From an uncultured Bacilli bacterium (GTDB taxonomy: Bacteria; Bacillota_I; Bacilli_A; RF39; UBA660): a stretch of 40,275 nt of DNA. Below are positions 8,255 to 16,546 of this stretch, one piece after another. Where the stretch lies: positions 1 through 40,275 of the forward strand of contig CALVMI010000022.1 in assembly GCA_944345045.1 (NCBI GenBank), given 5' to 3'. How positions within the stretch are numbered: position 1 is the stretch's first letter; each line of letters opens with the position of its first letter. A model generated the notes under the pieces. It had not been told where the DNA came from. It worked only from the letters and a program-made list of their open reading frames with translations, and made no database searches. The translations under genes were made by a program, and so were the position numbers.

Positions 8255-9397
8255 ATGGCAACATTTTCCTACGCGATCAAAACAGCAATTATTTTATTTC
8301 CGCTTGTTGCATTAGTTTTTACGATTCCTTATATAATTTATCAATATCATAAATATGGTTCTATAAATTCATACCGTTCATTAGTTGTTTATTCTTTTTT
8401 ACTTTACTTAATGGTTGCTTATTTTTTAGTAATATTGCCACTGCCAAGTATTGAAAAAGTTTCACAAATGACAACACCAAGTTATAATTTGATTCCTTTT
8501 CAATTTGTTTCTGAAATTTTATCCTTATCATCTTTTTCGGTAAGCGACTTTGCAACATATTTCCCAACTCTCAAAAATCCAGTAGTATATGAATCTGTAT
8601 TTAATATTTTCTTAACTGTGCCATTTGGAGTTTACTTACATTATTATTTTGAATTTGATTTTAAAAAAACGGTATTTTACACATTTTGTTTAACTTTATT
8701 TTTTGAATTAACTCAATTAAGCGGCTTATACTTTATTTATCCTCGTGGCTATCGCGTTTTTGATGTAGATGATTTACTTCTTAATACTTTTGGTGGAATT
8801 ATCGGTTATTTACTTGCTTTTATCCCTTTAAAATTTTTGCCAAATCGTCAAGAATTAGATGAAGAATCGTTGGAAAAAGGAAAAGAAGTAGGAATTGGAA
8901 AGCGTTTGGTTACATTTGGTATTGATTTAATTTGTTATGGAATTTTTCTTTTTGGCTGTATATATTTTTGTCATAAACACATAACTTTTTGGAAAGAAGC
9001 GAGTATAATTATTTTTATATTGTGGAGTCTTTTCTATTTTGTAGCGCTTCCTGTTATTTTAAAAGGAAAAACTTTAGGAATGAAATTTTTCCATCTAGAA
9101 TTTAGCTCCGTCAAAAAAGTGACCTGGTACCGTATTTTTTCCTATTATTTTTGGGGTGTCATCTTTTATATACTTCTTCCAGTTGGCGTTTGCTTTTTAG
9201 GATACTTTTTATATCGTCAAAATATTATTTCTGAAACATTTTGGGAATATTATTTTATTATCGTTATTGCTTTGACGTTATTAGAATATTTACTTGCTTT
9301 TTTTAAAAGAATATTTAAAATGCCTTTACTGATTGAGAAGATTTCTCATTTAAAGATAATAAGTGTCATGTCTAAAGAAGAAAAGCTAGCAGAATAA
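8255..9397 (+). CDS. VanZ-RDD fusion membrane protein
   Basis: A 380-residue polytopic protein with two recognisable membrane domains. Residues about 1-190 form a VanZ-like domain: several helices, PSYNLIPFQF after helix 2, then FELTQLSGLYF and RVFDVDDLLLNTFGGIIGYLLA, the usual VanZ signature. After a short charged linker, residues about 210-350 form an RDD-like domain beginning GKRLVTFGIDLICYGIF. VanZ proteins are linked to teicoplanin resistance and envelope physiology, and RDD proteins to transport; both roles are loosely defined. The ATG at 8255 is preferred over the GTG at 8246 because AGGTGG (8244-8249) is correctly spaced. The 3' end overlaps the convergent helicase gene by 12 bases. 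Confidence 0.8.
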   Translation: MATFSYAIKTAIILFPLVALVFTIPYIIYQYHKYGSINSYRSLVVYSFLLYLMVAYFLVILPLPSIEKVSQMTTPSYNLIPFQFVSEILSLSSFSVSDFATYFPTLKNPVVYESVFNIFLTVPFGVYLHYYFEFDFKKTVFYTFCLTLFFELTQLSGLYFIYPRGYRVFDVDDLLLNTFGGIIGYLLAFIPLKFLPNRQELDEESLEKGKEVGIGKRLVTFGIDLICYGIFLFGCIYFCHKHITFWKEASIIIFILWSLFYFVALPVILKGKTLGMKFFHLEFSSVKKVTWYRIFSYYFWGVIFYILLPVGVCFLGYFLYRQNIISETFWEYYFIIVIALTLLEYLLAFFKRIFKMPLLIEKISHLKIISVMSKEEKLAE

Positions 9398-9422
9398 AGA
9401 TTCAACATGCTTTTCTTTTTTT
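9378..9422 (+). terminator. Probable terminator of VanZ-RDD gene
   Basis: AAGAAAAGC (9378-9386) pairs with GCTTTTCTT (9409-9417), followed by more T. The 22-base loop is long. It overlaps both convergent gene ends. Confidence 0.45.
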
Positions 9423-10870
9423 ATTTCTTTAATGAAACGAGATGGAGTATATTTTGGTACACACAAATAAATATCATTTTTAGTGCGAGTTAATGCTACA
9501 TAAAAAAGTCTTCTTTCTTCTTCAAATAAAAAAGGTTGCTTCTTTTTGATAAGAGAAAATATTTTTTCATCTTCTTGTAAACTCGGAAATCCATATAAAG
9601 TGTTTTCTAGATTTAAGAGAATGACAACATCACTTTCTAGACCCTTTGCCGCATGAACAGTTAAAAAACGAATTTTATAATTAGGAAATTTATCAAAAAG
9701 AATTTGATTATGATCGAGCATTTTGTAAGATAAATTTTTAGTATATTTTTTTAAATCAAAGTGGTTGCGACCTAAAATGAAAATTTCTTGTGAATCAGGA
9801 ATGTTTTTTAAAATATGTTCTAAAACGGTATTTACATTCTTATAGTAAACAATTTTGATGGGTTTAACAAAATGCTTGTTACTTTTAAGATTTTTTTTGA
9901 TCTGATCAGGATTTTTTTGAATAAAAGTCCCAGCTGTCTTAACAAGTTCATCACTATTTCGATAAGTAGTTTCTAGTTTATATATTTTTGTTTCAGGATA
10001 GTATTTTGTAAATTGCAAAAACAAAGTTAAATCACAGCCAGAAAAATGATATATGGATTGATAATCATCCCCAACTACACATAAAGAAGCATTTGTTTGT
10101 TTTAAAATTTCTTGAATAAAATGAAAACGACAAAGTGAAGTATCTTGAAATTCATCAATAATTAAATATGTAAAGGGAAGATTAAGAAAGTTTTCTTGTA
10201 AGTGCTTTGTTGCCGATAGTATAATATCATCGAAATCTAAAATATTTTGACTTTCTTTTTCATTTTCATACAAAAGATAAATAGCATATATCAAGTAGAG
10301 AATAGGCTCTTTTTTAGCTGTGAACAAAATATTTTTTAAATCATTTTGAAAATACCCATTAGCTTTAAACAAATTAATAAAGGTTTGAATTTGCTTTTGA
10401 ATCATAGGTTGTTTTGCTGAATTCTCAATATATTTCGATGGTAAAAAAGATGGCAAAGAAAAAACTTTGTAACATTGCTTTTTTAAAAAAGAATTATGAA
10501 AACACTGATTATGAAAAAATTCTTGAATAGTATATTCTAGCAAATTTGGCGAGGCAATTTTATAAGGGATTTTCGCTTTTTTTAAAATATCTAAAGCTAA
10601 TTTATGGAAAGTAAAAGTAGGGACTTCGACATGACAATTTTTTAAAATGTTTTTTCGTAAATTGTTTGTTGCTTCATTTGTAAAAGAAATAGTACAAATT
10701 TCATGAGGTAAAGCTAAATGATTTTCTAATAAATATTTAATTTTACCGATTAAAGTAAGCGTTTTTCCTGAACCTGCTCCCGCGATAATTAGTGAATATT
10801 TAGGATTTTCTAAGATCGGTTTTAATTGTTCTTCATCTAATTCATAAGAATTTATAATAATTTTGGTCAT
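9386..10870 (-). CDS. UvrD/Rep-family ATP-dependent DNA helicase, compact
   Basis: A superfamily 1 helicase of about 494 residues, much shorter than PcrA/UvrD (about 720). All core motifs are present in order: Walker A AGAGSGKT (near 30), motif Ia ISFTNEAT, Walker B LIIDEFQDTS, motif III VGDDYQSIYHFSG, motif IV TYRNSDELV, motif V TVHAAKGLESDVVIL and motif VI FYVALTRTKNDIYL. The 1B/2B subdomains must be reduced. It probably unwinds DNA during repair or replication restart. The ATG at 10870 is chosen: the longer frame would start at a TTG that is itself the first codon-like triplet of a TTGACA -35 box. The promoter lies so close that the transcript should begin at or next to the ATG, and no ribosome site is visible. 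Convergent with the VanZ-RDD gene. Confidence 0.88.
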   Translation of the reverse strand: MTKIIINSYELDEEQLKPILENPKYSLIIAGAGSGKTLTLIGKIKYLLENHLALPHEICTISFTNEATNNLRKNILKNCHVEVPTFTFHKLALDILKKAKIPYKIASPNLLEYTIQEFFHNQCFHNSFLKKQCYKVFSLPSFLPSKYIENSAKQPMIQKQIQTFINLFKANGYFQNDLKNILFTAKKEPILYLIYAIYLLYENEKESQNILDFDDIILSATKHLQENFLNLPFTYLIIDEFQDTSLCRFHFIQEILKQTNASLCVVGDDYQSIYHFSGCDLTLFLQFTKYYPETKIYKLETTYRNSDELVKTAGTFIQKNPDQIKKNLKSNKHFVKPIKIVYYKNVNTVLEHILKNIPDSQEIFILGRNHFDLKKYTKNLSYKMLDHNQILFDKFPNYKIRFLTVHAAKGLESDVVILLNLENTLYGFPSLQEDEKIFSLIKKKQPFLFEEERRLFYVALTRTKNDIYLCVPKYTPSRFIKEIKKEKHVESLFC

Positions 10871-10876
10871 GAATTT

Positions 10877-10906
10877 ATTATAAAAAAATAAAGAGTTTGT
10901 TGTCAA
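10877..10906 (-). promoter_or_regulatory. Sigma-A promoter giving a leaderless helicase mRNA
   Basis: On the minus strand: TTGACA (10906-10901), 18 bases, TATAAT (10882-10877), then only six bases to the ATG at 10870. Transcription normally starts about 6-8 bases after the -10, which puts +1 at or beside the A of ATG. Confidence 0.75.
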
Positions 10907-10942
10907 ATTACTGCTTTTCTAATAGGTATTAGACTGTTTTTC

Positions 10943-10951
10943 TGCTATAAT
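10943..10951 (+). promoter_or_regulatory. Extended -10 promoter of racemase operon
   Basis: TGCTATAAT is a perfect extended -10 (TGn plus TATAAT at 10946-10951). No good -35 lies at the usual spacing. It sits in the divergent region shared with the helicase promoter. Confidence 0.6.
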
Positions 10952-10973
10952 AAAAGAAGAGATGGTGATATTT

Positions 10974-12152
10974 ATGCAAAGAAAAACATATGCAGTAATT
11001 GATGGAAATATACTAACGAATAATATTCAGGAAATTAAAAAGAAATATCCAGATTATACCTATTACTTTGGCGTTGTTAAAAATAATGCATATCATCACG
11101 GAATGAAATGTGTTGTGGATTTAATCAAAGGCGGTATAAATTATTTGGCAGTTTCTTCCTTAGAAGAGGCTCTAGCAGCTCGTAAATACGCTGGTGAAAC
11201 GCCAATTCTTTGTTTGGAACCAATTAGCTTAGAGTTAGTTATGGATGCCATTAATGCCAACATTACTTTAACCGTTGAATCGTTAGAATATACTAAGGAA
11301 TTATTAAAACTTGATTTATATGATACGTTAAAAATACATTTAGCTGTAGATTCTGGTATGCGTCGTTTAGGCTTTTATGATGCTAAGAAATTGGAAGAAG
11401 CTTATCAACTTTTAAAAGAAAGTTCAAAAATTGAAATTGAAGGTATTTATAGTCATTTTGCAACTTCTGGCGTAATGGATCCTTACTTCGATCAACAAGT
11501 AAATTGTTTTTTAAAATTAACAGAAAACATTCCTCTAGAAGATATTCCAATTGTTCATTTAGGTAGAAGTCTAACTCTTGTAAATCATGAAAAACTTTCT
11601 TTTTGCAATGGTATTCGTTTAGGAATTGTTATGTACGGTTTTTCTCAAAGTAGAAAAGATGGCAAATCTTTACAAGGAAAAATGCGGGTATTAAAAAGAA
11701 AATGGTTACAAAGAAAATACAAATGTAGTAAAACGATTTTAGAAAATGATTTGCAGGTCTCACCAGCAATGTCTTTATATACTGAAGTAATAAGCGTTCG
11801 CCCAGTGCATAAAGGCGATGTCGTAGGTTATACTACATATAAAGTGGATTCTGATGGCTATATACTCACTTTACCAATTGGTTATGCCGATGGTGTAGAT
11901 CGAAGATTTAAATATGTATATGTAAATGAAGGATATGCCAAAATTGTTTCAGATTGCATGGATATGCTTTTAGTTTTTACAGAAAATAAAGTTCAGATTG
12001 GTGAAAAAGTAGAAATATTTGGTAAACATATTCCAATTTCTAATGTGACCCGTCTTATTGGCACAAATGCATACCACTTATTTAATCAAATCAGTAATAG
12101 AGTATTACGTATCCATATTAAAGACGAAGAAAAAGAAGAAATTTATTATTAA
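10974..12152 (+). CDS. alr: Alanine racemase family protein (PLP-dependent)
   Basis: A fold-type III PLP racemase of 392 residues. The PLP lysine is K36 in FGVVKNNAYHHG, and the second catalytic residue is Tyr 286 in VVGYTTY, followed by ILTLPIGYADGVDR. VDSGMRRLGF and LGRSLTL/GIRLGIVMYG match the substrate-pocket and phosphate-binding segments. About 25 extra basic residues (RVLKRKWLQRKYKC, about 240-255) are inserted before the C-terminal beta domain, unlike standard Alr. The ATG at 10974 follows GGTGAT by 5 bases. It heads an operon with the ATP-grasp ligase (12 bases downstream) and AsnB. Alr supplies D-Ala for cell-wall synthesis; the insertion and the context leave open a different amino acid substrate. 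Confidence 0.85.
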   Translation: MQRKTYAVIDGNILTNNIQEIKKKYPDYTYYFGVVKNNAYHHGMKCVVDLIKGGINYLAVSSLEEALAARKYAGETPILCLEPISLELVMDAINANITLTVESLEYTKELLKLDLYDTLKIHLAVDSGMRRLGFYDAKKLEEAYQLLKESSKIEIEGIYSHFATSGVMDPYFDQQVNCFLKLTENIPLEDIPIVHLGRSLTLVNHEKLSFCNGIRLGIVMYGFSQSRKDGKSLQGKMRVLKRKWLQRKYKCSKTILENDLQVSPAMSLYTEVISVRPVHKGDVVGYTTYKVDSDGYILTLPIGYADGVDRRFKYVYVNEGYAKIVSDCMDMLLVFTENKVQIGEKVEIFGKHIPISNVTRLIGTNAYHLFNQISNRVLRIHIKDEEKEEIYY

Positions 12153-12164
12153 GGTGGAATAAAC

Positions 12165-13373
12165 ATGGATTTTAATGTATTGATATTAGGCAGTGATGCA
12201 AATGCATATTATATGGCCCGGGCATGTTTTGAAGCATATCATAAAAAAGCTCATTTAATTGCTAAAGAAAAACTAGCCTTTACGAAATTTTCAAATATTT
12301 TGACAATTGAATATCATGAAGACTTATGGAATGAACAGTATTTTGTTCGTATTGTAAATGAATATGCCCAAAAAAATAACGTTCCGATTTTGGTAGTAAG
12401 TACAAACGAAACATATTCTTTATTTTTAGCCAAAAATCAAAATAAATTTGCTGAAAATTTAATCTTTTTTAAACAAGATGCTAATCTTATTGAAACGTTA
12501 ATGAATAAAGAAAAGTTTTATAAAAATTATAAAAAGTCAGGTCTGCCTTTTCCAGAAACCTACTATTTTGATGTCACAAAAGACCAGCTAATTCCCACGA
12601 TGAAGTATCCAATTATATTAAAACCAGCAAATGTAATTATGTATAATCATTTGAGTTTTGAAGGAAAGAAAAAAATATATAAAATCTCTTCTGAAGATGA
12701 GTTAAAAGAAACGTTAGAACTATTAAAAAAGTCTGGTTATAAAGATCGAATGATTTTACAAGAATTTATTCCTGGAAATGATTCATATCTATTTGACAGT
12801 GTTGTTTATGTAGACAGTAAAGGAAAAGTTAAAGTTATTAGCTTTGCTCAAATTGGTATACAAGAACGTAAAAAAAGCATGGTTGGAAATGCCGCAGCTT
12901 TAATTAATGGTTACAATTCATTTGATGGTGATGTAACTAAAGCTAAAAAAAATATTATTTCTTTTATGGAAAAATTGGGTATGAATGGCTTTTTTGAAAT
13001 AGATATGAAGTATGATTCTCGCGATAAAGAATTTAAAGTATTAGAAATTAATGCCCGTCAAGGAAGGTGCAGCTATTATCTAGTGCCATTAAAGGCAAAT
13101 CTGATTCAAATTATGGCGGAAGATCTGATATTTCATAAAGAGATACCTTTTATGGATTTGAAAGAAGAAGTTCTTTTATCTTTTATTCCAAAAAAGGTTT
13201 TGAAAAAATATGTATCAAATGAAGCTTTTAAAAAGAAGGCATTATCTATGTGGCATAAAAGGGTAAGTCCGATGGAATGCCCATTAGATAAAAATTTCAA
13301 ACGTTTTTTACTAATGAAAAAGCGTTTATGGCATTATAATAAAGAATATGAAAATAGTGATTGGGAGGAATAA
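12165..13373 (+). CDS. ATP-grasp amino acid ligase, resembles D-aspartate ligase (Aslfm type)
   Basis: A 402-residue ATP-grasp enzyme. The N-terminal Rossmann-like part begins VLILGSDANAYYMARACFEAYHKKAHLIAKE, which strongly recalls the LLGSDxNxYxMARxFxExY opening of D-aspartate ligases that attach D-Asp to the peptidoglycan stem lysine. ATP-grasp features follow: PIILKPAN (about 146-153), LQEFIPGND (about 198-206), GFFEIDMKYD and LEINARQGR (about 270-305) for Mg-ATP. The C-terminal about 60 residues are basic. D-Asp ligases act with a racemase and an AsnH amidase, and here the gene lies between an alanine-racemase-type gene and an asparagine synthetase, which supports the assignment. Substrate identity remains inference from resemblance and context. 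Confidence 0.65.
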   Translation: MDFNVLILGSDANAYYMARACFEAYHKKAHLIAKEKLAFTKFSNILTIEYHEDLWNEQYFVRIVNEYAQKNNVPILVVSTNETYSLFLAKNQNKFAENLIFFKQDANLIETLMNKEKFYKNYKKSGLPFPETYYFDVTKDQLIPTMKYPIILKPANVIMYNHLSFEGKKKIYKISSEDELKETLELLKKSGYKDRMILQEFIPGNDSYLFDSVVYVDSKGKVKVISFAQIGIQERKKSMVGNAAALINGYNSFDGDVTKAKKNIISFMEKLGMNGFFEIDMKYDSRDKEFKVLEINARQGRCSYYLVPLKANLIQIMAEDLIFHKEIPFMDLKEEVLLSFIPKKVLKKYVSNEAFKKKALSMWHKRVSPMECPLDKNFKRFLLMKKRLWHYNKEYENSDWEE

Positions 13374-13375
13374 TC

Positions 13376-15205
13376 ATGTGTGGAATAGTAGGATTTGTTG
13401 ATAATAAAAAGAAGAAAGAAAAAGAAAAAATTATCAAATCTATGGCTGATGAAATAGCTTATCGAGGACCTGATGGTGAAGGATTTTACGTCGATGATGT
13501 CGTAGCTTTAGGACACAGAAGACTTTCTATTATTGATGTAAGTGGTGGAAGCCAACATATATACAATCAAGATAAAACTTTAGCTATTGTTTATAATGGA
13601 GAAATCTATAATTATAAAGAACTAAAAGAAGAACTAGAAGAAAAAGGATATGTATTCCAAACTAAAACAGATACCGAAGTTATTTTGCATGGATATGCTG
13701 AATGGAAAGATGAACTATATGAAAAACTAAGAGGAATGTTTGCTTTCGTTATTTATGATAAAAAAAATAAAGAACTAATTGGCGCTCGTGATCACTTTGG
13801 AATAAAACCGTTTTATTACTATTTAAATGATGATGAGTTTATGTTTGGTTCAGAAATAAAATCTTTTTTAGTTCATCCAGAATTTAAAAAAGAACTAAAT
13901 ACAGATGCTTTGAAAATGTATTTGATATTTCAATATTCTGTTAAAGAGGAAACTTTTTTTAAAAATGTTTTCAAATTAAAACCAGGATACTTTTTTCATT
14001 ATAAAGATGGTAAAATGATGAAAAATTCTTATTTTGAAATAAGCTATGATCGAACAGATAAAGGATATTCTACCATGTTTAAAGAGTTGGAAAAAGTATT
14101 GGAAGATTCTGTATACTATCATCAAGTTACCAGTGATGTAGAAGTTGGTGCTTATTTATCCGGAGGCGTGGATTCTTCGTATGTTGTAAGTGTAGGAAAA
14201 CCAGAAAAAACATTTTCTGTCGGTTTTTCCTATGAAGGATTTGATGAAACAGATTATGCACAAGATTTATCAAAAATGTTAAATATTAAAAATACTCGTA
14301 AAAAAATTAGTGCTGAAGATTTTTTTGAAGCGTTACCCAAAGTACAATGGCATACTGATGAGCCTCATGCCAATTTATCAACGGTTCCTCTATATTTTCT
14401 TTCAGAAATAACTCGCAAAGAAGTGAAAGTCGCTCTAGCGGGTGAAGGAAGTGATGAAATGTTTGGGGGTTACAATGAATATAATGATCCGTTCTTACTT
14501 CGTTTGTATTTACATTTTCCATTCGTGCTACGTAAAGGAATTAGAAATATTTGCAAGCATTTACCTCATTTTCCAGGACGAAACACTTTAATAAAATATG
14601 GGTTACCATTTAACGAACGATATATTGGTCATGGATCATATATGGAAAGCGAAGAAGCTAATGAAATTTTGGCTGATTCTTTAAAAAACAACGAGAAAAT
14701 TTCGGATATTTTAGATCCTGTATATCAAAAGGTAAAAAAAGAAGACGAGTTGACTAAAAAAATGATGATTGATTTTCATTTTTGGTTACCTCAAGATATT
14801 TTACTAAAAGCCGATAAAATGAGTATGGCTCATTCGATTGAATTACGTACTCCGCTAATGGATATAGAGGTATTTAACTATGCTCGTAAAATTCCAACAA
14901 AATATTTGTTGAAAAATAAGGAAACTAAATATTTGTTTAGAGATATTGCTTCTAGAAAAATTCCAGAAGAGTGGAGCAAGAGACGTAAATGTGGATTTCC
15001 TGTACCTTTTTCTAAATGGATTCGCGAAGAAAAATTTTACAATTTAGTAAAAGAAGAGTTTAACAAAGGGTATGTTTCTAAATATTTTGATCAGTCTTAT
15101 ATTTGTAAACTATTAGAAGATCATTATAATGGTAAGAAAAATAATGGTCGTAAAATCTATAATATTTATTGCTTTTTAGTATGGTACGATCAATATTTTG
15201 CATAA
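13376..15205 (+). CDS. asnB: Asparagine synthetase (glutamine-hydrolysing), AsnB/AsnH family
   Basis: A 609-residue enzyme starting MCGIVGF, with Cys2 as the glutaminase nucleophile; this fixes the start at 13376, since the longer frame adds five residues before the Cys. The glutaminase domain shows RGPDGEG, LSIIDVSGG, YNGEIYNY, TDTEVILHGY and RDHFGIKP. The synthetase domain shows the pyrophosphatase loop YLSGGVDSS (about 257-265) and LAGEGSDEMFGGY (about 345-357). It amidates a beta-carboxylate using glutamine and ATP. The substrate could be free aspartate, or, given the neighbouring D-Asp-ligase-like gene, a peptidoglycan-bound D-Asp as for lactic acid bacterial AsnH. A GGGAGG ribosome site inside the end of the previous gene shows tight coupling. 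Confidence 0.9.
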   Translation: MCGIVGFVDNKKKKEKEKIIKSMADEIAYRGPDGEGFYVDDVVALGHRRLSIIDVSGGSQHIYNQDKTLAIVYNGEIYNYKELKEELEEKGYVFQTKTDTEVILHGYAEWKDELYEKLRGMFAFVIYDKKNKELIGARDHFGIKPFYYYLNDDEFMFGSEIKSFLVHPEFKKELNTDALKMYLIFQYSVKEETFFKNVFKLKPGYFFHYKDGKMMKNSYFEISYDRTDKGYSTMFKELEKVLEDSVYYHQVTSDVEVGAYLSGGVDSSYVVSVGKPEKTFSVGFSYEGFDETDYAQDLSKMLNIKNTRKKISAEDFFEALPKVQWHTDEPHANLSTVPLYFLSEITRKEVKVALAGEGSDEMFGGYNEYNDPFLLRLYLHFPFVLRKGIRNICKHLPHFPGRNTLIKYGLPFNERYIGHGSYMESEEANEILADSLKNNEKISDILDPVYQKVKKEDELTKKMMIDFHFWLPQDILLKADKMSMAHSIELRTPLMDIEVFNYARKIPTKYLLKNKETKYLFRDIASRKIPEEWSKRRKCGFPVPFSKWIREEKFYNLVKEEFNKGYVSKYFDQSYICKLLEDHYNGKKNNGRKIYNIYCFLVWYDQYFA

Positions 15206-15211
15206 AATATA

Positions 15212-15246
15212 GTAAGAAAAAGGATTTTTCCATCCTTTTTCCTTGC
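15212..15246 (+). terminator. Intrinsic terminator after asnB
   Basis: AAAAAGGAT (15217-15225), a 6-base loop and ATCCTTTTT (15232-15240). Confidence 0.7.
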
Positions 15247-15285
15247 TAAATTGTAGGATTTTTGTGAAAAAATAAGGAAATTCTG

Positions 15286-15314
15286 TTGACATTGGGACTT
15301 CTTTTTGATAATAT
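15286..15314 (+). promoter_or_regulatory. Sigma-A promoter of tRNA cluster
   Basis: TTGACA (15286-15291), exactly 17 bases, TAATAT (15309-15314), with tRNA-Val 22 bases downstream. A consensus -35 fits a strongly expressed stable RNA operon. Confidence 0.85.
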
Positions 15315-15336
15315 TTAAAGTGTCTTAAAGAGAAAC

Positions 15337-15413
15337 GGGCGTTTAGCTCAGTTGGTTAGAGCATCTGCCTTACAAGCAGAGGGTCTGCGGTTCGAGTCCG
15401 TAAACGCCCACCA
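15337..15413 (+). tRNA. tRNA-Val (anticodon TAC)
   Basis: A 77-nt cloverleaf with encoded CCA. Acceptor GGGCGTT/AACGCCC; anticodon loop CTTACAA. First of five tRNAs in one transcription unit. Confidence 0.97.
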
Positions 15414-15425
15414 TTTATTTTTTTT

Positions 15426-15501
15426 GCCGAAATAGCGTAATTGGTAGCGCAATTGACTTGTAATCAATGGGTTGGGGGTTCGAGTCCCTCTTTCGGCACC
15501 A
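15426..15501 (+). tRNA. tRNA-Thr (anticodon TGT)
   Basis: A 76-nt cloverleaf with CCA. Acceptor GCCGAAA/TTTCGGC; anticodon loop CTTGTAA. It complements the GGT isoacceptor at 4514-4587. Confidence 0.96.
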
Positions 15502-15510
15502 TTTTAAAGT

Positions 15511-15594
15511 GGAGGGATAGCGAAGTGGTCAAACGCGGCAGACTGTAAATCTGTTCCTTTGGGTTCCATGGTTCAAATCCATGTCCCTCCACCA
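15511..15594 (+). tRNA. tRNA-Tyr (anticodon GTA)
   Basis: An 84-nt tRNA with the long variable arm typical of bacterial tRNA-Tyr. Acceptor GGAGGGA/TCCCTCC; anticodon loop CTGTAAA; CCA encoded. Confidence 0.97.
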
Positions 15595-15631
15595 TTTAAA
15601 ATTTCTCCGAAAGAGGACGAAATAAAATCAT

Positions 15632-15707
15632 TGCCTCGTAGCCAAGTGGTAAGGCATCAGACTTTGACTCTGACATTCCGGTGGTTCGAACCCACCCGAG
15701 GCAGCCA
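15632..15707 (+). tRNA. tRNA-Gln (anticodon TTG)
   Basis: A 76-nt cloverleaf. Acceptor TGCCTCG/CGAGGCA (starts with U, as bacterial tRNA-Gln does); anticodon loop CTTTGAC; discriminator G; CCA encoded. Confidence 0.96.
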
Positions 15708-15716
15708 TTATTATAA

Positions 15717-15792
15717 GGTTCGCTAGCTCAGTAGGTAGAGCATTTGACTTTTAATCAAAGGGTCTCGGGTTCGAATCCCGAGCGAGCCACCA
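15717..15792 (+). tRNA. tRNA-Lys (anticodon TTT)
   Basis: A 76-nt cloverleaf with CCA. Acceptor GGTTCGC/GCGAGCC with one G-U pair; anticodon loop CTTTTAA. Last tRNA before the terminator. Confidence 0.96.
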
Positions 15793-15810
15793 TTTGTTTT
15801 GTACGTCAAA

Positions 15811-15839
15811 GTCTTTATTGGTTTCAATAAAGGCTTTTT
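15811..15839 (+). terminator. Intrinsic terminator of tRNA cluster
   Basis: Ten-bp stem GTCTTTATTG (15811-15820) with CAATAAAGGC (15825-15834), one G-U pair and loop GTTT, then five T. Confidence 0.88.
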
Positions 15840-16019
15840 ACTTGGCTACGAGTTTTTAAAATAAATCATTTTATCGACAATTTTTTCAATTGATAATTGG
15901 TATAATTTACCAAGAAAGGAAAAGATTTCTTCAAAAAGTATAAAATTTTATCGAACTTAACTTTGCGTGGTTAATAGTTTTTCTAAGGATATTGATATAC
16001 TTTTTGTAGGGTGATAAAT

Positions 16020-16259
16020 GTGAAACTATCTGAAGCTATTTCTCAAAAAATTCAAAATATTTGTACCGAGAATCATATTACACCAAATAAGTTAGCTAGC
16101 ATTTGTTGCCTGACTCAAAGCACTGTTCAGAATTTAATTGCTGAAAAATCTCATAATCCAAAATTATTAACTATTATTCGAATTTGCGAAGGTTTGAATA
16201 TGCCATTAAAAAATTTTTTTGATGATGATCTTTTTTCCAAAATTGAAAGGGAAGACTAA
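16020..16259 (+). CDS. Small XRE-family HTH regulator
   Basis: A 79-residue single-domain DNA-binding protein. Residues about 8-65 form a Cro/C1-type helix-turn-helix, with recognition segment NKLASICCLTQSTVQNLIAEKSHNPKLLTIIRICEGLNMPLKNFF. The GTG at 16020 is chosen because AGGGTG (16008-16013) lies six bases upstream; an in-frame GTG at 16011 overlaps that site. A TATACT -10-like box lies just upstream (15996-16001). It abuts the next small gene (TAA directly followed by ATG), so both form one unit placed between two tRNA groups. Targets unknown. Confidence 0.75.
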   Translation: MKLSEAISQKIQNICTENHITPNKLASICCLTQSTVQNLIAEKSHNPKLLTIIRICEGLNMPLKNFFDDDLFSKIERED

Positions 16260-16490
16260 ATGAGAATTATTGAAGAAAATAAGAAGAAGACAGTTGTTTT
16301 AGATGATGGAGATTTGCTATACGTAAAAACATTAAAAGGAAATCCATTGACTTTAAAAATTGAATGTAATGATGGTTGTATTTATGTAGATGAAGTTCTT
16401 TCTAAGAGGATTAAAGAAATTCGTATGGAACAACAGCAATTAGAGGCTTTAAATCGATATAATCATGCAAAAGAGCAAGAAAAAGAGTAA
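16260..16490 (+). CDS. Small hypothetical protein, 76 aa
   Basis: I do not recognise this protein. It is acidic and basic in blocks: a beta-rich N-terminal half (MRIIEENKKKTVVLDDGDLLYVKTLK, then LTLKIECNDGCIYVDEVL) and a charged helical C-terminal third ending EQEKE. There is no membrane helix. The ATG follows the XRE stop directly, with an AAAGGGAAG ribosome site inside the XRE gene, so translation is coupled. Its stop codon lies inside the loop of the terminator hairpin. A regulator-plus-partner pair is possible, but nothing in the sequence proves an antitoxin or toxin role. Confidence 0.6.
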   Translation: MRIIEENKKKTVVLDDGDLLYVKTLKGNPLTLKIECNDGCIYVDEVLSKRIKEIRMEQQQLEALNRYNHAKEQEKE

Positions 16491-16507
16491 GTTTTTCTTG
16501 CTTTTTT
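16475..16507 (+). terminator. Intrinsic terminator overlapping the 16260-16490 stop
   Basis: A perfect 10-bp stem GCAAGAAAAA (16475-16484) and TTTTTCTTGC (16492-16501), 7-base loop containing the stop codon, then six T. Confidence 0.9.
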
Positions 16508-16546
16508 CTTGTGTTTATTATATAATCATATTGCATTTTGATAAAT

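Noticed and set aside
10871..10906. A longer helicase start at the TTG at 10906
   Set aside because: That TTG is the beginning of the TTGACA -35 box, and the extra 12 residues are unlike helicase N-termini.
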